DNA from: CAKZNE01 sp040222435
GTDB taxonomy: Bacteria > Bacteroidota > Bacteroidia > Flavobacteriales > Schleiferiaceae
Assembly (NCBI GenBank): GCA_965212245.1
Contig: OZ243107.1
Coordinates: 3,100,001 to 3,164,000 of the forward strand
Length of the DNA: 64,000 nucleotides
Direction of reading: 5' to 3'
Both the position numbers and the translations under genes were made by a program. Under the pieces are notes generated by a model. That model made no database searches and was not told where the DNA came from. It was given only the letters and a program-made list of their open reading frames with translations. Positions 17,401-24,852 of the stretch are shown here, piece after piece; within the stretch, counting starts at the first letter, position 1, and each line of letters begins with the position of its first letter.

Positions 17401-20248
17401 CGCTATGGCTGCAGAAGAAGCCTCAGCACTAAAAGTAGGCTATTTCTACAACCGCCTGGGGCAACTGGCCTCCGTGGGTGTCCCGCTTACGGGTAACGAA
17501 GTAATTGACCCCAGTAACCCCGCAACCGCCCAGGAAAGTGCCTATGCCGCTTATTATTATAATCCCGGTGGGTCCATTTACCAGGAAGAACTCAATAATA
17601 ACCAGGGGACTGGTAAAAGTATCCTGAGAACCATGAGTTATAATGTACCGGGAATGCTGACCGGCATCAATGATGATTTTTTCAACGAAAAAATAGCCTA
17701 TTACGAAGAGCCGGGCTATGATGGGGTAACCTATTACAACGGAAGCATATCCAGCCTGGAAACAAGCTATGGAGCAGAGACCGGGGAAAATCAATCCCAA
17801 TATTCTTATCTCCTGGGTTACGATGAATTAAGCCGTATGACCGCTGCTCAGAATTCACTGAGCGATGGCCTTAGCTATTATTCAGGCTCTCCGGCAGATA
17901 GCCAGGTGACCACCTATGATCCCAATAATAACATCCTTAATGTAAGTAAGGGTATTACCCGGCAGGCGTATAACTACGGCAAAGCAAACGGAGATGCTCA
18001 GAATAACGATCAGTTGCTGGAAGTATCCAGCACAGTAAATAACGCAGTTGATTTTACCGGAACTCCACAGGGAAATATGCTTTGGCCGTGGTCATGGGGT
18101 GCCAACAACGGAGGGTTGTCGGATAGTAAAATTGTAGACAAGGATGGTGGCGGAAAGGCATTGAAGCTGGGGGGTGGCAGTTTAGGGCACTTTGAGGCGC
18201 TCTCCCTGAACTCGTATTTAGCCCCTGCTGCTACCTATACACTTAGTTATGATATCAATACACTTACCGGTTTTAGTGATGGGTCAGGTACTGCCGGCTG
18301 GTACCTTATCCTGCAAACGGCAAGCGGCACTTCCGTTCAAAAGCTGTTGCAAACCACTACGGATACGGCCAATGCCTGGGTTTCCAAATCGTTAATGATT
18401 GACCTGCCTGCCCTGCTCTCCGGTATGGGACTGGGAAAGGAAGAGGTTTCCTTAAACCTTGAATTCCGCAATTACCTGATCAATAACTCGGGGAATGGAG
18501 CGGGACCAGCGGTAGAGGTGACCAATGTATCACTGAGCAGCACCGCTGCGGTAAGCACCGGTAATTATAGTTACGATCCCAATGGCAACGTTTTAGCCGT
18601 GCCGGATTTAAGCCTTTCTGACTTTGAGTATGATCCGCTTAATGGTCTCACCAAATCATTTCGTATTGGCGGGAGCAGTGGGAACAAACAATCCTATGTA
18701 TACGGTAAGTCTGATCAGCGAACCTATTCCTCTTACCAGGATAACAGCGGTTCCAACATTGAGGATACACTGTATTTATTTGGATTGAGCGACTATCCGC
18801 TGGCAGAGAAAAACCAAACCGGTACCTCTGCGGCTGTAGAAAAACAATTCATTTTCGGGGCTACCGGAATTATTGCCGTTCGTATGGGTGGAAAAACCTA
18901 CTTCTGCCTTTCAGACCACGAAGGTTCCAACCGCATTATGGTGGATGAGCAACGCAACAGGGTTAGTAGTGATGATTACCTGCCTTTTGGGGATGTGTTC
19001 CGCGAAAGCGGTACCAGCGTTAACCCATTCCTGTATACTTCCCAGGAGCGTGAAGCCAATAGCGGTCTGTATAATTACAGGGCTCGTTTTTACCATCCCG
19101 GTATCCGTAAATTTTTGGCACCTGATGCCGGCCGGCACGATGCGGGTTCATATAATTACGTCAATAATTCTCCTTTTAACCTTACAGACCCGGATGGAAG
19201 AGAACCTCAATCAGGTCAACTGCAAAGTAGTTGGACCGATATGGCTTCTGATTTTCTAACGTCTTACGGTTTGCCTCTGGCGGCTGGTGCGGCTACATTC
19301 TATGGGGCTCAACAAATGGCCCCTAATAATTATCTGCAGGCCGGACGCTATGCGGCTATGGGAGGCTTGTTCATGCATGGTGCTCAACAGGCCAATTCAG
19401 TATTGGAACTATTAGGTGGGTTGGCCTATGATATTGCGTTTGGCATTGTGTCATCGTTTACTCTTATGCCGGCATTCCAGATTCTGGATGCCACAGTTTA
19501 TTTTCCTTTTTCCACCACTATTCTTTCTGCCACGGCAATTGGCTCCGAAGGCTTGCTGAAATCTTTTATTCGCAGGTGCTGGACTGGCGAGGAAGTGAGT
19601 AATGAAACGATGTCTATTCTGGCTTTTGGTCCCTTAAGTAACTTCAGTGTAACTTACTGGTATGATTTCAGGAACAGCGTAATTTCTTATGCTGTTTTTA
19701 AGCAAACGGATATCCGGGCTGCCCTGAATCCAACTGTGGGTTGGAATAATAACCAACAAGTAGAGGTTTTATATTTGAAATTTCCAAGCGGATTTCATCC
19801 TGGTGACCTGTATTGGTGGAGGGGATGGATACAGCCTTACGTAGGGATCACTCATGGACGACCTAATGCTTTTATTTCAGCAGCAGCCCGGCACAATCAT
19901 CATCATTGGAACCAATATGGGTTTGGTCCTTTTGTGGTAGTAGCGGTATCGAATTCAGAAGATGCCATTAAATATGCCGAGCGTTGGGTTATTTGGCATC
20001 TGTCACGGGCCAGGCACATTACAGCACCACACAACCTGCAACAATCATGGTCTCCCTACACCGGACAGGGGCCAGGAATGCGGCCTGCGGCTATTTCTGA
20101 ATTCTTAACCGGTCCACTTATGAACGGTGCTATACCTCATAGCGGATCTTATTTCCTTACCATAATCCACTCCGCTGTAGAATATATTAAAAACACCACC
20201 CTGTCATTGAATGACGCGGTGAGCAATAATGAAGACCGCGGTTTATGA
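11444..20248 (+). CDS. Giant Rhs/Tc-toxin-like protein with GIY-YIG-like C-terminal tip
   Basis: This 2934-residue protein opens like SpvB/TcB toxins and Rhs proteins (SVDPYSGTVNFSFPL, GLDLHLAMAYNS, GLGWQLERH). A repetitive, possibly beta-propeller part lies at about 350-830. A jelly-roll carbohydrate-binding-like module is at about 1161-1330 (NGSFEGG to VDNVQF), a second sandwich-like module at about 1415-1583 and a third at about 2214-2366. YD repeats surround these. The core closes with GLYNYRARFYHPG..KFLAPD, then a DPDG boundary at Asp2582. The 349-residue tip has hydrophobic segments and then a GIY-YIG-like arrangement: LYL at Tyr2777, YVGIT at Tyr2799, Arg2816-His2817, Glu2846 and Asn2864. 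That order and spacing fit the nuclease superfamily, but the assignment rests on motif reading only. There is no signal peptide or T9SS domain. No immunity gene follows: mnmE ends convergently 96 nt downstream. Confidence 0.85.
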   Translation: MLTPNQLNQSVDPYSGTVNFSFPLVSQKGRNGLDLHLAMAYNSQVLTEATTWNLDAPTGVAGLGWQLERHQIFADLAESGNTEDNNWYIRQGASLNQLILVGITNGIWQFETSGYQFWKISYDPHLERWEIIKENGNTFVFGDLRSQRDTLEYSVALGNWMGSSRQTSAQEQVVSAWNLNQVYNRFGDVITYAYSNVEVATGQANGLSYTQASYLKQITGVAGDRIELSYAPKNPDEYTIPHQDPYPPNAWQDVYETQFLESVALYGSEGSRLYEWQLIYGQSLGTGALTKRLLTSVRKIYPGSRDYLASPLFTYFNSNDGVSASAPYAAPALYGAIKSVSLPEGGVFSYSYGAVKPGFGNRQMAVSAVANEGYTFSKPRFYFGENYTVATWAGVKDGVYNIQVQAFTWSGRWIPKTLESISLSAESDYDQLQVVCETGFFGIFVNNRVQLYHMDSTKLGNWIEPSYDSGSGTVNYFPAAFNSGESVTFSSGNRFVSLLGGTSGKLYYFQWSGTAWVHNDEADLSGGVGTAAYGLAAANNYILAMRSNPGSGKSDLSLSLYQLNALGSWNNVQSFSKSISLENVDGISLVGGPAFAVAQFQSGSGSNFNYETAGFNWNMAFTSLSMQSLNSMAGADSVPALNLRKNLVAYDQWLFRYDGVEWVVTNAATLGGGSDGTLQNMSFGSDKALRTVLNGNNKYVQEALIYNPNLATNPWSVPSGLSVTNDAQGLMVTNLSQSYNYNYIVFNNAVYYQNPDSSWSDTGLALPALTGNDAASVRLLLSGFLLFQQGGDTSAYRLQNGAAATTASVLTGQSIYTPEANLVGETSFVGYTGTFGDGASDITLYRTVAAEVQGEITVHPIASMTVNNQYQQVPTAYLFNLPVAVATAGGYGLNSNKTNVISGSADGSLTPIGKTELEFFNGLTPEELPGYYPSTAGSNIADYYTLAKGTRYKTNAYADGNTTAVSSHTNYWVVYAVALAVNGKGYYQRLAQNNGETDTVPSRMDYQYNTDTGQLVQQTAYNYNSQGDQEQLVTMFRYFWEEYDTSRSLNLLTPQIQVTKKSILNGTPTELANRIVTFREVWGYGSGQWASYIGYRSNTNTPASFDQWASPTTTPPSGWLVFNVINSRNSHGQPTSTQNNRGVTDSMIYDQQQVLPIASVNNGSFEGGEANYYGFQPYETPAGWGWNGGGSLEDFITTSDYFTGIQSLQLPANPNGQAGPVRSFWPEGQDRVYVFSSWVKTPSGFDPANGTAQFTISAYKQSDGSLVSSTSLTIPVTSNEWENIQQVVSLPNIRTAANLPAGEKLYIRIIGYNQNSASFALVDNVQFAPSDAIFSANVYDPASRLITARQDNNAQVSRVNYDRFRRIVAETLPGERIDYLNATSLSRNINASESFNPEFPNSTLQLVTTSQSAFYDFHDASNSDWTYSGTSTDKWAIQNGELQFSGYSTELLPSEAILSLYAFTNFALKVVVTDHQGNVGVGNGEITVYWDEQEDQWVLAKKQSAQGGGYTFATVATSQITGFRPEWVFAVIDGLAFFYADGIQIFAYQLPAEDTSLPDFGKPALLCNQIVAFDDLIVLNNPQMGIAFYDGIGNFLQSLALEGLVIPGSGEDPIYRTINQGVFYNELGKAYVQRMPENPALATSGSNYLLEGSPDQYLMDPEGNAVTKTEYLGGTNGYGYSEMTFEPSPLNRELTKVLPRESDQDAAHFTFSYAYGAATTAICTGILPDAAVGNYYMVHQTDPQGMESFVVTDQQGNKILQRQVKGGTLQSIATTYDSNNNVLQVKTPNYFDPPNGSMANNWLETMTYTFDNLLSERTSPDTGTTKMLYDDLMRQRFEMDANGAAQSPQQIKYTKYDNLGRIVERGYIQDASFQWGSDGAVLQAKANDQNWPDMNTVSGKWEKRVYFDLDTSDTAAPISTNLLGRVWKVEFNNNASASTPDYQVSTYDERGFIEKLETLVLASGSDPYFCSYTYNNQGNPTSVIYPAMAAEEASALKVGYFYNRLGQLASVGVPLTGNEVIDPSNPATAQESAYAAYYYNPGGSIYQEELNNNQGTGKSILRTMSYNVPGMLTGINDDFFNEKIAYYEEPGYDGVTYYNGSISSLETSYGAETGENQSQYSYLLGYDELSRMTAAQNSLSDGLSYYSGSPADSQVTTYDPNNNILNVSKGITRQAYNYGKANGDAQNNDQLLEVSSTVNNAVDFTGTPQGNMLWPWSWGANNGGLSDSKIVDKDGGGKALKLGGGSLGHFEALSLNSYLAPAATYTLSYDINTLTGFSDGSGTAGWYLILQTASGTSVQKLLQTTTDTANAWVSKSLMIDLPALLSGMGLGKEEVSLNLEFRNYLINNSGNGAGPAVEVTNVSLSSTAAVSTGNYSYDPNGNVLAVPDLSLSDFEYDPLNGLTKSFRIGGSSGNKQSYVYGKSDQRTYSSYQDNSGSNIEDTLYLFGLSDYPLAEKNQTGTSAAVEKQFIFGATGIIAVRMGGKTYFCLSDHEGSNRIMVDEQRNRVSSDDYLPFGDVFRESGTSVNPFLYTSQEREANSGLYNYRARFYHPGIRKFLAPDAGRHDAGSYNYVNNSPFNLTDPDGREPQSGQLQSSWTDMASDFLTSYGLPLAAGAATFYGAQQMAPNNYLQAGRYAAMGGLFMHGAQQANSVLELLGGLAYDIAFGIVSSFTLMPAFQILDATVYFPFSTTILSATAIGSEGLLKSFIRRCWTGEEVSNETMSILAFGPLSNFSVTYWYDFRNSVISYAVFKQTDIRAALNPTVGWNNNQQVEVLYLKFPSGFHPGDLYWWRGWIQPYVGITHGRPNAFISAAARHNHHHWNQYGFGPFVVVAVSNSEDAIKYAERWVIWHLSRARHITAPHNLQQSWSPYTGQGPGMRPAAISEFLTGPLMNGAIPHSGSYFLTIIHSAVEYIKNTTLSLNDAVSNNEDRGL

Positions 20249-20344
20249 TAAATAATGCTTTAAATGAACTAATCCTTTTCAGGCGCATGGTTTAAAAAGA
20301 CTTAATAAACGAGTTGCGGCCCGGATCTATATATCTGATTTACA

Positions 20345-21766
20345 TTATTTCCCAATACAGAACTTACCAAAGATGGTACCCAGTATATCCCGGTCGGTTT
20401 CTACCTCGCCAATGATGGAGCCCAGGTGTTTGAGCGCTTCGCGAATGTCCATAGCTAAAAAGTCACCGGAGATCTGGTTCTCTAAACCTTCTTCCACTTT
20501 TCCGATATCACTATACGCTTTGTTTAGTGCATGGTAATGGCGCGCATTGGTCACAATGGTTTGGTTGCTGTGTAAAGCTTCCAGGTTTACTTCAGCGGTA
20601 AGGCGCTGAATGAGCTTTTCAACACCGGTTTTTTCCAAAGCTGAGATCAGAATCAGATCATTCCCCAGGCCCGCCAGGGAAGACTCAACAGAATAGATAT
20701 CCACAAGGTCTATCTTATTGGCTACAATCAGTAAGGTTTTGCCTTCGGTTTTGGTTTTTAATTGGTTGATCTCGTTCTTAATGACTTTCTCAAAGTCTTG
20801 CCCTTTGACTCCGCTCAGGGTGACAAGACTTTCAACATTAAACAAATACAACACAACCCGGCTTTGCTCAATTTTTTCAAAAGTTTTTTGAATACCCATA
20901 CTTTCCACCAGGTCTTCGGTTTCACGGATACCGGCCGTATCAATAAAGCGGTATTTAATACCACCCAGGTTAATCTCATCTTCAATAGCATCGCGGGTGG
21001 TGCCGGCTACTTCGGTAACAATGGCCCGTTCTTCATTCAACAATGTGTTGAGCAGCGTAGACTTACCGGCATTGGGTGCGCCTACTATAGCTACGGGTAC
21101 ACCATTTTTAATGACATTGCCGGTGGCAAAAGAATCCAACAGGCGCTTGAGTACTGTTTTGATCTTTTCCAGAAGGTTTTGCAATTGCTGGCGATCGGCA
21201 AACTCTACATCTTCCTCGGCAAAGTCCAGTTCCAACTCTATAAGGGAGGCAAAATTGATGAGTTCTTCCCGCAGTATTTTAATTTCTTCAGAAAAACCGC
21301 CCCGCATCTGCTGCATAGCCACGCTGTGAGCTGCTGCACTTTCAGAAGCAATAAGGTCGGCCACGGCTTCGGCCTGGGAAAGGTCCATTTTACCATTGGC
21401 AAAGGCGCGCATGGTATATTCCCCCGGTTCGGCCAGGCGGGCACCGTTTTCCATCAACAGTCTGAGGATCTGTTCCTGAATATAGGTGGACCCGTGGCAG
21501 CTTATCTCTATGGTATCTTCACCGGTGTAGGAGTGGGGGTTTCTGAAAATACCGGCCATCACTTCATCTACGGTTTTATTATTTTCCACGATCTTGCCAA
21601 ATAGCATACTATAGCCGGGTACAGCATTCAGCGTATGATCTTTTTTAAAGGGTGTAAATACTTTATTAAAAACCGTAAAAGCATCCGGGCCTGAAAGCCG
21701 GATCATGGCAATGGCACCCATTCCCTGAGGGGTAGAAAGGGCGCATATAGTGTCTTCCATTCGCAT
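20345..21766 (-). CDS. mnmE: tRNA uridine-5-carboxymethylaminomethyl modification GTPase MnmE
   Basis: MnmE works with MnmG in the cytoplasm to install the carboxymethylaminomethyl group at wobble U34 of several tRNAs. The 473 residues match the family length. The N-terminal tetrahydrofolate-binding domain begins DTICALSTPQGMGAIAMIRLSG-like within the first 26 residues. A helical domain is split by the G domain. The G motifs are GAPNAGKS (229-236), TTRD (256-259), DTAG (276-279) and NKID. The protein ends in the hallmark FCIGK, whose Cys is needed for modification. The start is ATG 21766, with a second in-frame ATG at 21760 that would remove only two residues. It is convergent with the last Rhs gene. 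A sequence TAACTTCG just upstream is one base off the Bacteroidota -7 element. Confidence 0.97.
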   Translation of the reverse strand: MRMEDTICALSTPQGMGAIAMIRLSGPDAFTVFNKVFTPFKKDHTLNAVPGYSMLFGKIVENNKTVDEVMAGIFRNPHSYTGEDTIEISCHGSTYIQEQILRLLMENGARLAEPGEYTMRAFANGKMDLSQAEAVADLIASESAAAHSVAMQQMRGGFSEEIKILREELINFASLIELELDFAEEDVEFADRQQLQNLLEKIKTVLKRLLDSFATGNVIKNGVPVAIVGAPNAGKSTLLNTLLNEERAIVTEVAGTTRDAIEDEINLGGIKYRFIDTAGIRETEDLVESMGIQKTFEKIEQSRVVLYLFNVESLVTLSGVKGQDFEKVIKNEINQLKTKTEGKTLLIVANKIDLVDIYSVESSLAGLGNDLILISALEKTGVEKLIQRLTAEVNLEALHSNQTIVTNARHYHALNKAYSDIGKVEEGLENQISGDFLAMDIREALKHLGSIIGEVETDRDILGTIFGKFCIGK

Positions 21767-21820
21767 GCTGCGAAGTTACAGAACTCCTTGTGTTTTCAGG
21801 AAATCAGCTGATAGGGAAGA

Positions 21821-24733
21821 CTAATATCCAAAGATCTCTTCCAGTTTCATTTCCCGAACGGTTCCCAGCTCACGGAACACATTCATATCCATCTCTGACT
21901 TTTTACCAATTACGATATAGGAGAAAGTATGTCCTTTTATGTTGCGGTTAAAAAAGTCCTGCATATCATCCATGGTCATGGATTGAACGGCAGAATAAAT
22001 TTCAGGGCGTGGATTTATGGTAAGGCCACGGTCTAAACTACGTTGATAAGACCAAAAAATGGAAGCTTTAGTAGTAGGGTTTGTTTCCATTTGCTTAAGT
22101 GCACCCAGGCGTGCCTGTTCAAAATTAGATTCTTCGCGGGGCATAGTATTCATAAGCTCTTGCATGGATGATACGGCTTCGCCCATTTTATCACTTTGTG
22201 CACCAATATAGGCACGCACAAAATGGTGCTCATCCGCACGGGCAGGGGTGGTATATACACTGTAAGCTCTATAGGCCAGCGCTTTGGACTCCCGTATTTC
22301 CTGAAACACAATGGATGATAAACCGGCTCCAAAGTATTGGTTGAAGACGTTGGCCGGGGCCATGTCGGTAGAGTTAAAAGTTCCGTTAGGGGCCAGCATC
22401 ATAAGTTCGGTTTGTACCTGATCATAATCCACAAAATAGATCACGGTTTCATCGGCATTTCTTACCGAATAATCTTTACGGGGGGGATACTCCTTTAGAG
22501 GGCTTAAAATACGGTGTTGCTGCGCCAAAGTTTCTTTAACCGGAGAAGCCTCTGAAGGACCGTAGTAAAATACTTTGTGATGATAACCCGCCAGATCCCG
22601 GATTTTTTGAGTGAGGTCTTCAGCTTTTATAGCCCGTAAATCCTGCTCACTAAGCATATCAAGGGTGGGAGAGTCCTCACCATACATAGCGTAGTCCAAC
22701 AAGGCACCGTAGAAAATACGGTTCTTGCTGGCCTTGGCATCCTGACGTTTTTTGATCATACCATCTACCAGTTTACCATAGGCATCGGGATCAGCTTTTA
22801 CATGAGCCAGTAATTCTTCAAAAAGCTGAACTCCTTCATCCATAGATTCATTTAAACCACTCAGGCTCACATATACCCGATCTTCGCCTGCATATACCGA
22901 ATAGTCCAGCGCCAGATCATAAAACTTACGTTTAATTTCCTCAACGGTATATTTATCGGTACCCAGGTAAGGCAGGTACTCTATGGCTAAAGCCAGTTTT
23001 TTATCGTGCCGGGAACCCATGTCAAAAATGTAATCCAGGCTAAATAGCTGGTTGGTGGTGTTGGATATATGATAAAGCTCCACTTCATCCTTTATCTCCT
23101 CGGTGAAAATAGCTTTATCGTAGTCTACAAACTCAGGCTGCGAACGCATGGAAGGCACTTCTTCCCATTTTGTACGGAAACCCGACTTTACACCCCGGTT
23201 GATGGTAACCGCATTTATTTCGGGTTTAGTGATACGCGATGCATTACGCTCGCCCTGCTTTTTATAGATAGCCACATAATTGTCATTTAGATTGGCTGAA
23301 GCCCATTGTACCAATTGGTCTTTGGTGATCCTGGCCATGCGGTCGTAATAATTGGCATAATAAGTCCAGGGCACATCATAAATAAAACTATTGATGATGA
23401 TATAACTTTTCCACCCATTACTTTCAGCCTGGCGCATTTGCGATTTTTTAGCGTTGCGCACAATAGAAGTAAGCAGGCCTTTATCAAAGTCACCACTTCT
23501 AAGTGCATTTACCTGGTTCAGTAATAACTCCTTTACTTCGTCCAGGCTTTGGTTTTCACGCGGGGTGGCACCCAGGGTAATAGTACTGAAATCATTAAGG
23601 GTATTGCTGTAGGCATAGGCACGAAGTACTTCCTGTGTTTGATTCAGGTTTTGGTCTATCAAACCGGCTTTACCATTGCTTAATACTTCAGCCGCCAGGT
23701 CTGCATACAGTTCATCTCCACTGCTAATACCTTTTGCCCGGTAGGTAAGCGTAATATATTCTGCCTCCGTACCTATTACTTCATCCACTACCGGTTTAGT
23801 AAGGCTTGGCAATTCCAGGTTTTTATATTGGGGCGGCTCCGGACCTCTTTTCCAGCTGCCAAAATGTTTTTTAATAAGGTCTACCGTTTTATCGGGATCA
23901 AGATCACCGACCAGGATCATTGCGGTATTATTGGGTACGTAATAGGTGTTAAAGTACTTATGGATCTGCTCCATAGAAGGGTTTTTTAAGTGTTCAGCAG
24001 TGCCGATTGTATTTTGCGTACCATAGGTATGACCGGGAAAGAGATTGGCCATTCTGGCGTAATATTCCTGACGGCTGTCGCTATCCTGAGTACGGTTAAA
24101 TTCTTCATATACGGCTTCCAGTTCGGTATGAAACAGGCGTAGTACCAGTTCCTGAAAACGCTCGGATTCAAGCATCATCCATTTTTCAAGTTCATTGGCA
24201 GGGATATCATTCACATATACGGTTCTTTCAAGAGAGGTGTAGGCGTTGGTACCTCGTGCGCCCAGTTCACTTACCATCTGATCATATTCGTTGGTAGCTA
24301 CCAGCCTGGCGGCCTCACCACTTAACTTATCTATCTGCTTATAAATAGCTTTCCGCTTAGCTTCTTCTTTGGTAGCCCCATATTGCTCATACAGATCACT
24401 GATCTGTTTCAATAATTTTTTTTCTGTTTTCCAATCCAGACTGCCCAGTTCAGAAGTGCCTTTAAAAAGCATATGCTCCAGGTAATGAGCCAGCCCGGTA
24501 TATTCAGCAGGATCATTTTTACTTCCGGTACGTACGGCTATGTTGGTAGATACGCGGGGCTCATCTTTATTTACAGATAGAAAAATCTCTAAACCATTCT
24601 CAAGCCTATGGTACAAGACATTATAAGGATCGTTGGGAACGGTTTTAAAATCGTATTTATAAGTGGCCTGAGACCAGCCTAATACAGGCGTAAAACAAAA
24701 AAGCAACAGAAGATTGAAAAAGCGGGTTGACAT
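21821..24733 (-). CDS. M16 family zinc metallopeptidase (two-domain, secreted)
   Basis: This 970-residue pitrilysin/insulinase-type protease has a signal peptide at 1-22 (hydrophobic core, GWSQA cleavage region). The inverted zinc motif is at His83-Tyr-Leu-Glu86-His87, followed by MLFKGT as in the family. A YVPNNTAMILVGDLDP segment is also typical. A second, catalytically inactive M16 half follows (about 530-970), giving the usual clam-shell that degrades unfolded peptides. Its periplasmic location is inferred from the signal. It lies 54 nt upstream of mnmE on the same strand, with no terminator visible between them. Substrates are unknown. Confidence 0.93.
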   Translation of the reverse strand: MSTRFFNLLLLFCFTPVLGWSQATYKYDFKTVPNDPYNVLYHRLENGLEIFLSVNKDEPRVSTNIAVRTGSKNDPAEYTGLAHYLEHMLFKGTSELGSLDWKTEKKLLKQISDLYEQYGATKEEAKRKAIYKQIDKLSGEAARLVATNEYDQMVSELGARGTNAYTSLERTVYVNDIPANELEKWMMLESERFQELVLRLFHTELEAVYEEFNRTQDSDSRQEYYARMANLFPGHTYGTQNTIGTAEHLKNPSMEQIHKYFNTYYVPNNTAMILVGDLDPDKTVDLIKKHFGSWKRGPEPPQYKNLELPSLTKPVVDEVIGTEAEYITLTYRAKGISSGDELYADLAAEVLSNGKAGLIDQNLNQTQEVLRAYAYSNTLNDFSTITLGATPRENQSLDEVKELLLNQVNALRSGDFDKGLLTSIVRNAKKSQMRQAESNGWKSYIIINSFIYDVPWTYYANYYDRMARITKDQLVQWASANLNDNYVAIYKKQGERNASRITKPEINAVTINRGVKSGFRTKWEEVPSMRSQPEFVDYDKAIFTEEIKDEVELYHISNTTNQLFSLDYIFDMGSRHDKKLALAIEYLPYLGTDKYTVEEIKRKFYDLALDYSVYAGEDRVYVSLSGLNESMDEGVQLFEELLAHVKADPDAYGKLVDGMIKKRQDAKASKNRIFYGALLDYAMYGEDSPTLDMLSEQDLRAIKAEDLTQKIRDLAGYHHKVFYYGPSEASPVKETLAQQHRILSPLKEYPPRKDYSVRNADETVIYFVDYDQVQTELMMLAPNGTFNSTDMAPANVFNQYFGAGLSSIVFQEIRESKALAYRAYSVYTTPARADEHHFVRAYIGAQSDKMGEAVSSMQELMNTMPREESNFEQARLGALKQMETNPTTKASIFWSYQRSLDRGLTINPRPEIYSAVQSMTMDDMQDFFNRNIKGHTFSYIVIGKKSEMDMNVFRELGTVREMKLEEIFGY

Positions 24734-24803
24734 AGCGTAAAATTTTGAGGGTGTAAATTAAGTAGAAAAGGTTTAAGGAATTGAACATTTGACCTACGGC
24801 CAT

Positions 24804-24832
24804 AAAAAAAGCCTCCCGGGGGGAGGCTTTTA
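24804..24832 (-). terminator. Intrinsic terminator after T9SS gene
   Basis: An 11-bp GC-rich stem (AAAAGCCTCCC with GGGAGGCTTTT) is followed on the - strand by a run of T. It lies about 20 nt past the stop of the - strand T9SS gene that ends at 24853. Confidence 0.85.
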
Positions 24833-24852
24833 TGAAAATTAACAAAGCGAGC

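Noticed and set aside
1..20248. An insertion sequence or prophage origin for the Rhs block
   Set aside because: No transposase, integrase, terminal inverted repeats or attachment-site duplications were seen at either visible boundary. The left boundary is outside the window.
20762..21604. A 280-codon frame on the + strand opposite mnmE
   Set aside because: It is fully covered by mnmE, whose motifs are unmistakable. The translated + strand frame shows no domain and is a mirror of the codon pattern.
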